64,000 nucleotides of DNA from Pseudomonadota bacterium (GCA_018242295.1 JAFECE010000002.1:186001-250000), one strand, 5' to 3'; positions 35,268 through 42,636 are shown, counted from the first letter of the stretch. Translations and numbers: made by a program. The notes: generated by a model from the sequence alone, not told the origin.

Positions 35268-35771
35268 ATGGCAGCGGCGTCGACGGTGCGGCGAACCCCT
35301 TCGCGTGCCCGCAGCGATACGAAGACGCCCAGGCCGGGCAAACCGGAAGCAGAGGCCGAAAGCCCGGCGCCGAAACCGAAGCCCGTTACGAAGTCCGCCG
35401 CTTCCGCGGCGAATCCCAAAGCTACGGCGAGCACGCCCGCGAAGGCCGCGCCCGCAAGGCGAACGCGCGCCAAGCCGGACCTCCTCGTTCAGCGCGTCTA
35501 CAACACGATCGATGGCGAGCTGACGAAGCTCGAAAAGCAAAAGGGGCTGACCTCGCAGGATCGCGAGCGCGCCTCGCGCGCCCTGTCGCAGATGGTCAAC
35601 GCACTGGAGAAAGCAGTTGAGATGCAACGCGTGATGACGAAGCGGAAGCCGACCGGAGGTGACGCCAAGAGCAAGGAGGCGCTAGCTCATGCGGAAGACC
35701 TACGCCGCGAAATTGCGGAACGTCTTGAGCGCCTCAATCGCAAGCGATCGCCTCAGCGAAGTTCTGAATGA
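35268..35771 (+). CDS. GTA small terminase-like protein (g1)
   Basis: A 167-residue protein. The N-terminal ~65 residues are Ala/Pro/Lys-rich and disordered. The C-terminal ~95 are helical: LVQRVYNTIDGELTKLEKQK, DRERASRALSQMVNALEKAV and a coiled coil to the end (AEDLRREIAERLERLNRKR). Position and helical content fit the small terminase subunit that recognises DNA for packaging. ATG 35268 was chosen; an in-frame GTG precedes it. The 3' end overlaps the large terminase by 83 bases. Confidence 0.72.
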   Translation: MAAASTVRRTPSRARSDTKTPRPGKPEAEAESPAPKPKPVTKSAASAANPKATASTPAKAAPARRTRAKPDLLVQRVYNTIDGELTKLEKQKGLTSQDRERASRALSQMVNALEKAVEMQRVMTKRKPTGGDAKSKEALAHAEDLRREIAERLERLNRKRSPQRSSE

Positions 35772-37134
35772 GCTGAGCGCGGACGAGCTCGAGTTTATCG
35801 CCCATGACTGGGAGCTATGGGCACGCGACGAGCAGCTGGCGCCTTCTTTGATTGGCGCTTCCGACTCGCGTTCCGCGAGCCGGCCGGAAGCGGCGGACTT
35901 GTTGGACGAGTCTCGCGCAACATCAAGCGCACCCGGCGGCCGGCACCCCGGAGGGGAGTCGCCGGGTGCAAACAAACAATGGCGCGTCTGGCTGCTGCTC
36001 GGCGGTCGTGGATCGGGAAAGACTCGCGCTGGGGCAGAGTGGGTCCGGAGCATTGTCGGCGATGATAAGCAGGCGCGAATAGCACTTGTCGGCAAGACTC
36101 TTGGCGACGTGCGCAACGTGATGATCGAAGGTCAGTCAGGTTTGCTCGCGATCCATCCGGCACATGAGCGACCCGAGTTCGAACCGTCGAAGCGGCGCCT
36201 GACTTGGCCGAACGGCGCGGTCGCGGAACTGTTCTCGGCGGACGAAGCCGAGGCGTTGCGCGGTCCGCAGTTCACGGCCGCCTGGTGCGACGAACTTGCG
36301 AAGTGGCGGGGCGCGGAACGGGCATGGGACATGTTGCAATTCGCACTCCGTCTCGGCGAGGCGCCGCGCGTCTGCGTGACGACGACGCCGCGCGCGACGA
36401 AGCTTTTGAAACAGATCATCGCGGACGAAGCGACCGTGACAGTCAACATTGCAACCGCCGACAACGCGACGAACCTCGCGCCAACGTTCATCGCCGAGAT
36501 GACGCGCCGCTACGCCGGTTCCGCGATCGGCCGCCAGGAATTGCTCGGCGAGATCGTTGAAGATGCGAGTGACGGCCTATGGCGGCGGCACTGGATCGAG
36601 GAAGCGCGCGTCGAGACCGCGCCCGAGATGCAACGCGTCGTCGTCGCGCTCGATCCGCCGGTGACGGCGACTGCATCGTCGGACGCTTGCGGCATCGTGG
36701 TGGCGGGACTGGGCGTCGACAAACGCGCCTACGTCCTGGCCGATCGAACCGTACAAGGACGAACGCCGGAACTCTGGGCGCGGGCCGCGCTCGGCGCCTA
36801 CGACGATTACGAGGCGGACCGCATGGTGGCGGAAGTGAACCAGGGCGGCGATCTCGTGATCTCGGTCCTGCAGCAGTTCCGCGAGAATTTCCCCGTCGTC
36901 AAAGTCAGAGCGACGCGGGGAAAATGGGTTCGTGCCGAGCCGGTCGCGGCGCTCTACGCGGAAGGCCGCGTCGCGCACGCCGGCCGTTTCGACGCGCTGG
37001 AAGATCAGATGTGTACGTTCGGTGCCGACGGCACGGTCAAAGGCCGCAGCCCCGACCGCGCCGACGCGCTCGTCTGGGCCATCACGGATTTGCTCCTGAG
37101 CGACAAGACGAAACCATCGGTCAGGATGCTCTAA
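35689..37134 (+). CDS. Phage/GTA terminase large subunit (g2)
   Basis: A 481-residue packaging ATPase/nuclease. The Walker A motif is LLLGGRGSGKTRAGAEW near 105; the Walker B region is AAWCDELAKWRG, then CVTTTPRATKLLK. The RNase H-like nuclease has VVALDPPVTATASSDACG, MVAEVNQGGD and SPDRADALVWAI. It fills the prohead with DNA. Before Walker A, residues ~60-95 are an insertion not expected in GTA terminases. Its end is encoded by the palindromic element at 35911-35973 (peptide GGRHPGGESPGAN). The reading frame stays open through the insert. The exact start is uncertain. Confidence 0.92.
   Translation: MRKTYAAKLRNVLSASIASDRLSEVLNELSADELEFIAHDWELWARDEQLAPSLIGASDSRSASRPEAADLLDESRATSSAPGGRHPGGESPGANKQWRVWLLLGGRGSGKTRAGAEWVRSIVGDDKQARIALVGKTLGDVRNVMIEGQSGLLAIHPAHERPEFEPSKRRLTWPNGAVAELFSADEAEALRGPQFTAAWCDELAKWRGAERAWDMLQFALRLGEAPRVCVTTTPRATKLLKQIIADEATVTVNIATADNATNLAPTFIAEMTRRYAGSAIGRQELLGEIVEDASDGLWRRHWIEEARVETAPEMQRVVVALDPPVTATASSDACGIVVAGLGVDKRAYVLADRTVQGRTPELWARAALGAYDDYEADRMVAEVNQGGDLVISVLQQFRENFPVVKVRATRGKWVRAEPVAALYAEGRVAHAGRFDALEDQMCTFGADGTVKGRSPDRADALVWAITDLLLSDKTKPSVRML
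35911..35973 (+). repeat. In-frame palindromic element copy A (inside terminase gene)
   Basis: A 63-base unit beginning TCTCGCGCAACATC, with a perfect hairpin at 35929-35969 (arms GCACCCGGCG/CGCCGGGTGC, inner CCCC/GGGG). It encodes SAPGGRHPGGESPGAN within the terminase. It matches copy B in the portal over about 63 bases. Confidence 0.85.
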
Positions 37135-37142
37135 CGCCTTCC

Positions 37143-37283
37143 GTCATCCTCGAACGTGTGAGCGCAGCGATGCGCGTTCGGGGATCCAGCGTGAGAAGTG
37201 CCGAAGGCACGATATTGCGTCTTCGACAAGTCTGACGCTGGATCCCCGAACGGCCTCGCAAGCTCGTCCGTTCGAGGATGACG
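37143..37283. repeat. R1 palindromic repeat copy 3
   Basis: A near-perfect inverted element from GTCATCCTCGAACG to CGTTCGAGGATGACG, nine bases after the terminase stop. The inner arms are GGGGATCCAGCG and CGCTGGATCCCC. Confidence 0.9.
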
Positions 37284-37297
37284 AACCAAATCAAATC

Positions 37298-37386
37298 GTC
37301 ATCCCGGCGCAGGCCGGGATCCAGGCAAACATCAACATAACGGATGTGGATCTCTGACTGGGTGCCGGCCTCCGCCGGCATGACGG
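37298..37386. repeat. R2 palindromic repeat
   Basis: From CGTCATCCCGGCGCAGG to CCGCCGGCATGACGG, between the terminase and portal genes, directly after R1 copy 3. Confidence 0.85.
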
Positions 37387-37449
37387 TTGAAAAATAGTGG
37401 ACTTCGTCTTGGTCCGCACACGCGTCTGAAAAATTTCAAAGGACAATGC

Positions 37450-39351
37450 ATGTCGCTGATCTCGGAAGCGCTCACGCGCTGGCTGCCGGTGCAAAGACGT
37501 GTGCCGAGCGGCCAGCTCGCTGAACGCACGTCTCGCGCAACATCGAGCGCGCTCGGCGGCCGGCTCCCCGCAGGGGAGTCGCCGGGCGCAAATGAAAGAC
37601 TCTTTCCGAGCCTGAATCAAAAAGGCACCGCCACCGGTCCGCTCATCGCCTACCAGAATCTCGGCGAGCCCGTGTGGGCGCCACGCGACTACTCCGCCTT
37701 CGCCCGCGAAGGCTTCATGCAGAACGCCATCGTCTATCGCTCCGTGCGCATGATCGCGGAGGCCGCCGCCACGATCCCGCTGCTTCTCTATGAGGGCGTG
37801 AACGAGATCGAGGATCATCCGCTGATCGATCTCATCCGGCGGCCGAGCCTCGATCATACCGGCACCGATTTCCTCGAAGCCTGGTACGGCTTCCTGCTGG
37901 TCGCGGGCAATGCCTACGTCGAAGCGGTTGCGCTCGACGGCGAAATCCGCGAGCTGCACATTCTTCGGCCCGACCGCATGAAGGTCATCCCCGGCCTCGA
38001 CGGCTGGCCGGAAGGCTACGAGTACACCGTGGCGGGACGCTCCGTGCGCTTCATTGATGAAGTGGCAACGGGCGTGCGCCCGATCCTGCACGTGCGTCTC
38101 TTCCACCCCGCCAACGATCACTACGGCATGAGCCCGATCGAAGCGGCGGCCACCGCAATCGACATTCACAACACCGCGTCGGGCTGGAACAAGGCACTGC
38201 TTGATAATTCCGCGCGGCCCTCGGGCGCGCTCGTCTACGCCGCGTCGAACGGCCAGATGACGGACGAGCAGTTCACGCGTCTTAAAGCTGAGCTCGAGAC
38301 GAACTTCCAGGGCGCGCGCGCCGCCGGACGTCCGCTGCTCCTCGAAGGTGGCCTCGACTGGAAGCCCCTGTCGTTGACGCCAAAAGACATGGACTTCATC
38401 GAGGCGAAGAACGCCGCCGCCCGCGAGATTGCGCTTGCGATCGGCGTGCCGCCGATGCTGCTCGGCATTCCGGGCGACAATACGTATTCGAACTATCAGG
38501 AAGCACAGCGCGCCTTCTGGCGACAAACTGTGCTGCCGCTGGTGAATAGAACGGCGCGAGCGCTTGCAAGCTGGCTAGCGCCAGCGTTCAACACAGGGCC
38601 CGTGCCCCGCGGCCGGCTCCCCGGAGGGGAGTCGCGGGGCACAAACCTAGAGCTCAAACCCGACCTCGACCAGATCGAAGCCCTCGCCCCCGAACGCGAC
38701 GCGCTCTGGAAACGCCTCGAAGCGGCGTCCTTCCTCACTAACGACGAGAAACGTGCCGCAGCGGGATATGACGCGAAGCCGGACAGTTCTCCCTCTCTCA
38801 AATATCGCGAAGACCAACCGCGCGTGCCTGCCGGCCAAACCGGCGGCGGACAGTGGACGGATGGTGGCGGTGGAACGGCTAGCACCTCCGACGGCCGCGT
38901 CCGTGTCGCGCAGGCTGACCCTCTAGCTGGTTATCCAATCGATTTGCGTGAAGAGGAGAAACTTGGCGGACATGCAATTACGGAGCATGTTGGTGCCAAT
39001 CCGAAATATCTCGTTGAGCGAGTTCAAAATGAAGCGACAAAGACGGTGGAGCGGGGTGACGACTTTCGGGGTCTCGGTGTAGGCTCTTTTACTTCAATGC
39101 AAGCTGCTACCAAGCTAGTGAATTCCGTTGTCTCCAATAATCCAGAAAAGGTTGAGCAAGTCGTCAGTGGTGGATCCCCGATAGAGGTCCTGTCGACATG
39201 GTTCTCCCAGCCGACTGGCTATGAAGCCTACCTGCCTAGGTATAATGCACAGCCATATATGCGAGACACGTACGGTGTGCAGGTTGTCATATTGCGTGAT
39301 AAACGTGCGGCGAAGGGATTTCGTGTCCAGACTGCATATCCCGTGAAATGA
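37450..39351 (+). CDS. GTA portal protein fused to a C-terminal RNase A-like toxin (g3-toxin)
   Basis: A 633-residue fusion. HK97-type portal: residues ~1-400, with ISEALTRWLPVQ, AFAREGFMQNAIVYRSVRMI, YGMSPIEAAATAIDIHN and GIPGDNTYSNYQEAQRAFW. The portal tail ERDALWKRLEAASFLTNDEK follows. At about 457 comes a linker VPAGQTGGGQWTDGGGG of the kind preceding toxin domains in alphaproteobacterial phage proteins. Residues ~495-633 match bacterial CdiA-CT RNase A-like toxins: GGHAITEHVG (His 508 and 513), SFTSMQAATKLVNSVV, and the end GFRVQTAYPVK. Two palindromic elements are encoded in frame (residues ~34-47, ~385-398). The toxin part is AT-richer. ATG 37450 follows AAGGA. The portal forms the DNA entry vertex; delivery of the toxin with DNA is inferred. 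Confidence 0.88.
   Translation: MSLISEALTRWLPVQRRVPSGQLAERTSRATSSALGGRLPAGESPGANERLFPSLNQKGTATGPLIAYQNLGEPVWAPRDYSAFAREGFMQNAIVYRSVRMIAEAAATIPLLLYEGVNEIEDHPLIDLIRRPSLDHTGTDFLEAWYGFLLVAGNAYVEAVALDGEIRELHILRPDRMKVIPGLDGWPEGYEYTVAGRSVRFIDEVATGVRPILHVRLFHPANDHYGMSPIEAAATAIDIHNTASGWNKALLDNSARPSGALVYAASNGQMTDEQFTRLKAELETNFQGARAAGRPLLLEGGLDWKPLSLTPKDMDFIEAKNAAAREIALAIGVPPMLLGIPGDNTYSNYQEAQRAFWRQTVLPLVNRTARALASWLAPAFNTGPVPRGRLPGGESRGTNLELKPDLDQIEALAPERDALWKRLEAASFLTNDEKRAAAGYDAKPDSSPSLKYREDQPRVPAGQTGGGQWTDGGGGTASTSDGRVRVAQADPLAGYPIDLREEEKLGGHAITEHVGANPKYLVERVQNEATKTVERGDDFRGLGVGSFTSMQAATKLVNSVVSNNPEKVEQVVSGGSPIEVLSTWFSQPTGYEAYLPRYNAQPYMRDTYGVQVVILRDKRAAKGFRVQTAYPVK
37531..37593 (+). repeat. In-frame palindromic element copy B (portal N-terminus)
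   Basis: A 63-base unit like copy A. The hairpin at 37549-37589 has arms GCGCTCGGCG/CGCCGGGCGC (one T-G wobble). It encodes SALGGRLPAGESPGAN in the same frame and orientation as copy A. Confidence 0.85.
38602..38642 (+). repeat. In-frame palindromic element copy C (portal, before C-terminal tail)
   Basis: A perfect hairpin with arms GTGCCCCGCG/CGCGGGGCAC and core GGCCGGCTCCCCGGAGGGG. It encodes VPRGRLPGGESRGTN. The arm changes relative to copy A are compensated on both sides, so the pairing is kept. Confidence 0.82.
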
Positions 39352-39363
39352 GGAGGCCCCATC

Positions 39364-39615
39364 GTGGTCGATACGCGCGAAATTATTATGAATATTTATC
39401 ACACGGGCGCCGTAATAGGTCTCCCGTGCCGCGGCCGAGAAGCATATCTCGAAGACCGAGATTTTCTCGATAACTTGACGGGCCGAGAATATCATAACTA
39501 TGAGCGGCCGGTGCCTGATCCCGACCACGATACGTGGGTGTTGGATGATCAGCAGTATGATGCGTACTTGGATTTTCGAAAGGCCCGAAGGGAACGAGAT
39601 CAGACTAAACTCTGA
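39364..39615 (+). CDS. Candidate cognate immunity protein for the portal toxin
   Basis: An 83-residue protein starting with GTG 12 bases after the toxin stop, behind a GGAGG ribosome site, so it is probably translated with the toxin. An internal ATG gives MNIYHTGAVIGLPCRGREAY. It is acidic and rich in Asp/Glu/Tyr (LEDRDFLDNLTGREYHNYER; DPDHDTWVLDDQQYDAYLD), as expected for a protein binding a basic RNase. No named immunity family is recognised. Base composition is AT-richer than the GTA genes. Immunity is inferred from position, size and charge. Confidence 0.6.
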   Translation: MVDTREIIMNIYHTGAVIGLPCRGREAYLEDRDFLDNLTGREYHNYERPVPDPDHDTWVLDDQQYDAYLDFRKARRERDQTKL

Positions 39616-39647
39616 TCCGCTCAGCCATCATATCAAGGAGCCTGATC

Positions 39648-39695
39648 CGAACGCGACGCATTCTGGAAACGCCGCGAGACCGGACAGTTCGCCCC
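39648..39695 (+). repeat. Portal 3'-end scar 1
   Basis: CGAACGCGACGCATTCTGGAAACGC copies the portal segment at 38691 (ERDALWKR) in key bases. It then jumps to GCGAGACCGGACAGTTCGCCCC, which matches portal bases 38773-38795. It is a remnant with about 60 bases deleted. Confidence 0.75.
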
Positions 39696-39728
39696 CACTC
39701 TGCGCATTAATATGAAGCGGACCGATAA

Positions 39729-40067
39729 ATGGAAGTGGAAGAAATAAAAGCATGGTTCTGGAGTCAATCGGCTGCAGATCGCGCTGCCAGTCTCTTTAGT
39801 CTAATGCACATGATGACGGTTGATTTCCGGGGAGTGGCTCTAGACCACCCTTCGGATGTGATTGTTGAGGTCGCGAAGAAGTTCAACGAGCTTTTTCACG
39901 GTCTAAGTGGCTATGGCCTTGCGACCCTCAGTGGCCTTGAGCAGGTCCCTGAGGATACCTTCATTGAATCCGTCGTTCTGAGTATGCAGCAACCTGATAT
40001 GCGTCCATATCTCTCTTTGGCACTCCGAGACGTCGAGCGAATGGTGAGGTCTTCCACCTCGGTCTGA
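39729..40067 (+). CDS. Small immunity-like protein
   Basis: A 112-residue, mostly helical acidic protein: MEVEEIKAWFWSQSAADRAA, LFSLMHMMTVDFRGVALDHP, VIVEVAKKFNELFHGLSGYG, SLALRDVERMVRSS. It is not a known GTA component. It lies in the AT-richer island after the toxin and after portal scar 1. Size and context suit an orphan immunity protein; no family is recognised. Confidence 0.55.
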   Translation: MEVEEIKAWFWSQSAADRAASLFSLMHMMTVDFRGVALDHPSDVIVEVAKKFNELFHGLSGYGLATLSGLEQVPEDTFIESVVLSMQQPDMRPYLSLALRDVERMVRSSTSV

Positions 40068-40078
40068 TGATCGTTATA

Positions 40079-40136
40079 GCGCGACGCGCTCTGGAAACGC
40101 CTCGAAGCAGCGAGCTTTCTTGTTAAGGACGAGCAG
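40079..40136 (+). repeat. Portal 3'-end scar 2
   Basis: GCGACGCGCTCTGGAAACGC followed by CTCGAAGCAGCGAGCTTTCT and TGTTAAGGACGAGCAG closely copies portal bases 38695-38750. It ends just before the next immunity-like gene. Confidence 0.82.
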
Positions 40137-40144
40137 GCATTAGC

Positions 40145-40558
40145 ATGATCGACATCGACGAAATGAAGAAGAGGATTCTAGGAACCCTCGAGGAAGCCGG
40201 CAATGAAAGGGTTATTTCGCTGTTGCCCGATGTTATCGATCCTGCGGGCGATCCGCAGGAGCCGGAAATCTTAGCGAAATCTCTCCGTGAGCTTCTTTCG
40301 GAGGGCTCGATTTCTATAAGAATGACATCTATTCCCCACGGCCGTCAGCCGCTTTCAACCGCCGACGGATTGGCCGAAATCGACAAGCTGTCATCGAATT
40401 ATATTTTTAACCCCCACGAAAGGTGTTGGGAAGATTCGAGGTCTGAGGAGGGACCGCCCTACTTTCAAATTCCGGAACCCGAGGTCGTTCTGACCGATGC
40501 AGGAACAGAGAAAAGCGTCGCGCTATTGGAGAAGCTCGGTTACGAATGGTGGCGGTAG
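40145..40558 (+). CDS. Immunity-like protein, paralogue 1
   Basis: A 137-residue acidic protein starting MIDIDEMKKRILGTLEEAG. The middle is ILAKSLRELLSEGSISIRM and SNYIFNPHERCWEDSRSEEG; the end is VLTDAGTEKSVALLEKLGYEWWR. The ending with two Trp recurs in the next gene. The layout of a small helical start and a winged-helix-like centre is not assigned to a named family. It is directly preceded by portal scar 2. Inferred to be an orphan immunity gene kept after loss of its toxin. Confidence 0.58.
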   Translation: MIDIDEMKKRILGTLEEAGNERVISLLPDVIDPAGDPQEPEILAKSLRELLSEGSISIRMTSIPHGRQPLSTADGLAEIDKLSSNYIFNPHERCWEDSRSEEGPPYFQIPEPEVVLTDAGTEKSVALLEKLGYEWWR

Positions 40559-40575
40559 ACAAGCTATGATCCGGT

Positions 40576-40637
40576 GAACGCGTCGCGCTCTGGAAACGCC
40601 TCGAAGCCGCAAGCTTCCTCGCCAACGACGAAAAGTC
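40576..40637 (+). repeat. Portal 3'-end scar 3
   Basis: GAACGCGTCGCGCTCTGGAA, then ACGCCTCGAAGCCGCAAGCT and TCCTCGCCAACGACGAAAAG, copies portal bases 38692-38750. Like scar 2 it runs into CATTAGCATGATCGAC at the start of the paralogue. Confidence 0.82.
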
Positions 40638-40643
40638 ATTAGC

Positions 40644-41344
40644 ATGATCGACACTGCCGAGATGAAAAACCGAATCCTGGCGACGCTCGAAGAGGCGGGT
40701 TTCGAAGATGCCAACTCGCTTTGAATACGGTGATAGCGCCAAGCGGGAACTCGGCGGAACCAGAGCTTTTCGAGGACGCCCTTATCGAGCTTGTCGAAGA
40801 AGGCGCGGTTTTCATTGAAATGACGGGCAATCGCTGGCCGCGCGATTGGCGTCCGAAAGATGATGGGCGATCGTTGGCCCAAAACCTTTCAGATTACTAC
40901 GTGTTCGATCTCTCGGAGCGAATTTGGAAGGATTCACGATTTCCGTGGCAGGCTGACAAAGCGCCTTCCGAACCGAGGGTCGAGCTGACGGATGCTGGAC
41001 AAGCCAAAAGCATCGAGCTTCTCCAAGAACGCGGCTACGAATGGTGGCGGCAACCCAAAGTTTCAAGCGCACTTCTAAATAATCCCGGACACGACCACGC
41101 AGCAGAGTCGGAGTCCAATCCAGAAACCAAGAGACACGTTGTGTATTTCCGGGATGCGGAGACCGGCGAGATATCACCTCTTAGCATTTACGGCACTGGG
41201 CTCTACGCCAAGGTGAAAGCTTATTTGGCCGACCGAGCTATCGTCGAAACGCCGAGCACCTCGGCTTCATACTCGTCTGTCTACATAATCAGCCGCAAAG
41301 AATTGAGGCGCCTTTACGCCGCTTTCCATGTGCCTTGGTACTGA
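40644..41344 (+). pseudogene. Immunity-like paralogue 2, frameshifted, with extra C-terminal domain
   Basis: The gene starts MIDTAEMKNRILATLEEAGF like paralogue 1, but hits TGA at 40722 after 26 codons. The homology continues in another frame from 40721 (PELFEDALIELVEEGAVFIEM; VELTDAGQAKSIELLQERGYEWWRQ). Adding one T to the CTTTG at 40719-40723 would join the frames, so a one-base deletion is likely. After the WWR end shared with paralogue 1, a further ~95 residues occur (RHVVYFRDAETGEISPLSIY, YIISRKELRRLYAAFH). A TTG at 40721 could restart translation, so a shortened protein may still be made. Confidence 0.6.
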
Positions 41345-41353
41345 GAGTTGGCA

Positions 41354-41452
41354 ATGAAGAGAAAGCCCGAAGGCTTCGTCTCGGCTTTCTACGATAGCCA
41401 CACCGGAGCGCGTCCTCAGCGCAAATCTAATCAGCGCGACAGCGAAGGCTGA
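41354..41452 (+). CDS. GTA g3.5-like small protein
   Basis: A 32-residue basic peptide, MKRKPEGFVSAFYDSHTGAR to the end DSEG, with a GAGAG ribosome site. RcGTA has a small gene (g3.5, a head-formation protein) between portal and protease, and this one holds the same place. Identity is inferred from position and size. It lies beyond the immunity island, so the island is inserted between g3 and g3.5. Confidence 0.5.
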   Translation: MKRKPEGFVSAFYDSHTGARPQRKSNQRDSEG

Positions 41453-41489
41453 TTGGCGCCGTGTTCGCACACTGTAGGTCACGCCCGCT

Positions 41490-41530
41490 GCGCTTTGGCT
41501 GGATCCCGGCCTTCGCCGGGATGACGGAGA
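41490..41530. repeat. R2 half-element
   Basis: GCTGGATCCCGGCCTTCGCC then GGGATGACGG is one half of the R2 repeat, before the protease gene. Confidence 0.7.
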
Positions 41531-41546
41531 TATTTCAACACTGGCG

Positions 41547-41585
41547 TGCCTTGCGGCCGGCTCCGAGCAGCGGAGCGGCAAGGCA
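41547..41585 (+). repeat. Palindromic element copy D (non-coding, diverged)
   Basis: TGCCTTGC/GCAAGGCA arms surround the core GGCCGGCTCCGAGCAGCGGAG, which shares GCGGCCGGCTCC with copies A-C. It lies 20 bases before the protease start and outside coding sequence. Confidence 0.6.
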
Positions 41586-41604
41586 TACTCATAAGGACCC
41601 GCAC

Positions 41605-42303
41605 ATGACCGAACACTTCCTGCTGCCGGCTTCGTTGTCGAAACGGAGCCGCGCGCTGCCGCTCGAGGCGAAGTCGCTCGACGATGGCGTGTTCGAAGGC
41701 TACGCGAGCCTCTTCAATCGCGAGGACTTAGGGCATGACGTCATCGCGCCAGGCGCCTTCCGCGAAAGCCTGGCGGGTCGCGGTGCCGCGCGCATAAAGA
41801 TGCTGTTCCAGCACGATCCGGCCGAGCCGATCGGCGTGTGGGACGAGATCCGCGAGGATGCGCGCGGGCTCTACGTCCGCGGACGATTGATGACCGCGGT
41901 CTCGAAAGCGCGCGAAGTACTGGTGCTGATGCGTGCTGGCGCGCTCGACGGGCTTTCGATCGGCTTCAAGACGGTGAAGGCCAGGCGCGATGCGGCATCC
42001 GGCGTGCGCCGTCTCGAAAAAGTCGATCTCTGGGAGATTTCGGTCGTCACCTTTCCGATGCTGCCGGGTGCGCGCGTCGAAAGCGTGAAGACGAGGCCGT
42101 TCGTCAAGGCCGCGCCGACCGAACGTGAATTCGAGCGCTGGCTCACGCGGGATGCTGGGCTGACGCGGATGGAGGCGAGGGCGGTGCTCCGCTCGGGCTT
42201 CCACGGTCTCAAGGCTTTGCGGGAAGCGAGCCGGACCTTCGCCAGCGATGCCAAGCTCGCCTCGCGTTTCCGCGAGGCTGCGCGGCTGATGCAGGAAATG
42301 TAA
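41605..42303 (+). CDS. HK97-family prohead protease (g4)
   Basis: A 232-residue serine protease that processes the capsid and scaffold during head maturation. It shows FEGYASLFNREDLGHDVIAPGAF, shortened to key parts EGYASLFN and VIAPGAF. The catalytic His is in KMLFQHDP, the Ser in DGLSIGFKT; the end of the protease fold is LWEISVVTFPMLPGA. A helical C-terminal part (TREFERWLTRDAGLTRMEAR) follows as in GTA proteases. ATG 41605 follows AAGGA. Confidence 0.92.
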   Translation: MTEHFLLPASLSKRSRALPLEAKSLDDGVFEGYASLFNREDLGHDVIAPGAFRESLAGRGAARIKMLFQHDPAEPIGVWDEIREDARGLYVRGRLMTAVSKAREVLVLMRAGALDGLSIGFKTVKARRDAASGVRRLEKVDLWEISVVTFPMLPGARVESVKTRPFVKAAPTEREFERWLTRDAGLTRMEARAVLRSGFHGLKALREASRTFASDAKLASRFREAARLMQEM

Positions 42304-42424
42304 TCTCCCTCTCCCCGTATGCGGGGAGAGGGTTGGGGTGAGGGGCAGCACCTCGCGCACGTCTAAGCGGCCGCCCCTCACCCTGGCCCTCTCCCCATTC
42401 AAGTGCAGAGAATGGGGAGAGGGA
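42304..42424. repeat. R3 palindromic repeat (CTCTCCCC type)
   Basis: CTCCCTCTCCCCG...CGGGGAGAGGG, GGTGAGGGGC and the complementary half CCCTCACCCTGGCCCTCTCC to GGGGAGAGGGA, starting right at the protease stop. Confidence 0.85.
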
Positions 42425-42445
42425 AAGTCGCCGGTATCTCCTCAA

Positions 42446-42585
42446 TCCCGTCATCCCGGCGAAGGCCGGGATCCAGTCAGAGTTCAGCGGAATGAAAAGC
42501 GATCGCCGCGGCGCTAGCGTTGCGGATGATCACGCAATTCATTTGTTGATGCTTGTCTAGGCCCCGGCCTGCGCCAGGGTGACGG
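42446..42585. repeat. R2 palindromic repeat
   Basis: Starts CCGTCATCCCGGCGAAGGCC and ends GCCTGCGCCAGGGTGACGG. With the R3 copy it fills most of the 330-base gap between protease and capsid genes; no gene is seen there. Confidence 0.8.
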
Positions 42586-42636
42586 AGAGTAGGGGTGAAC
42601 GCTCCTACCAATATCCAACTCGAACTGGACCCACAC

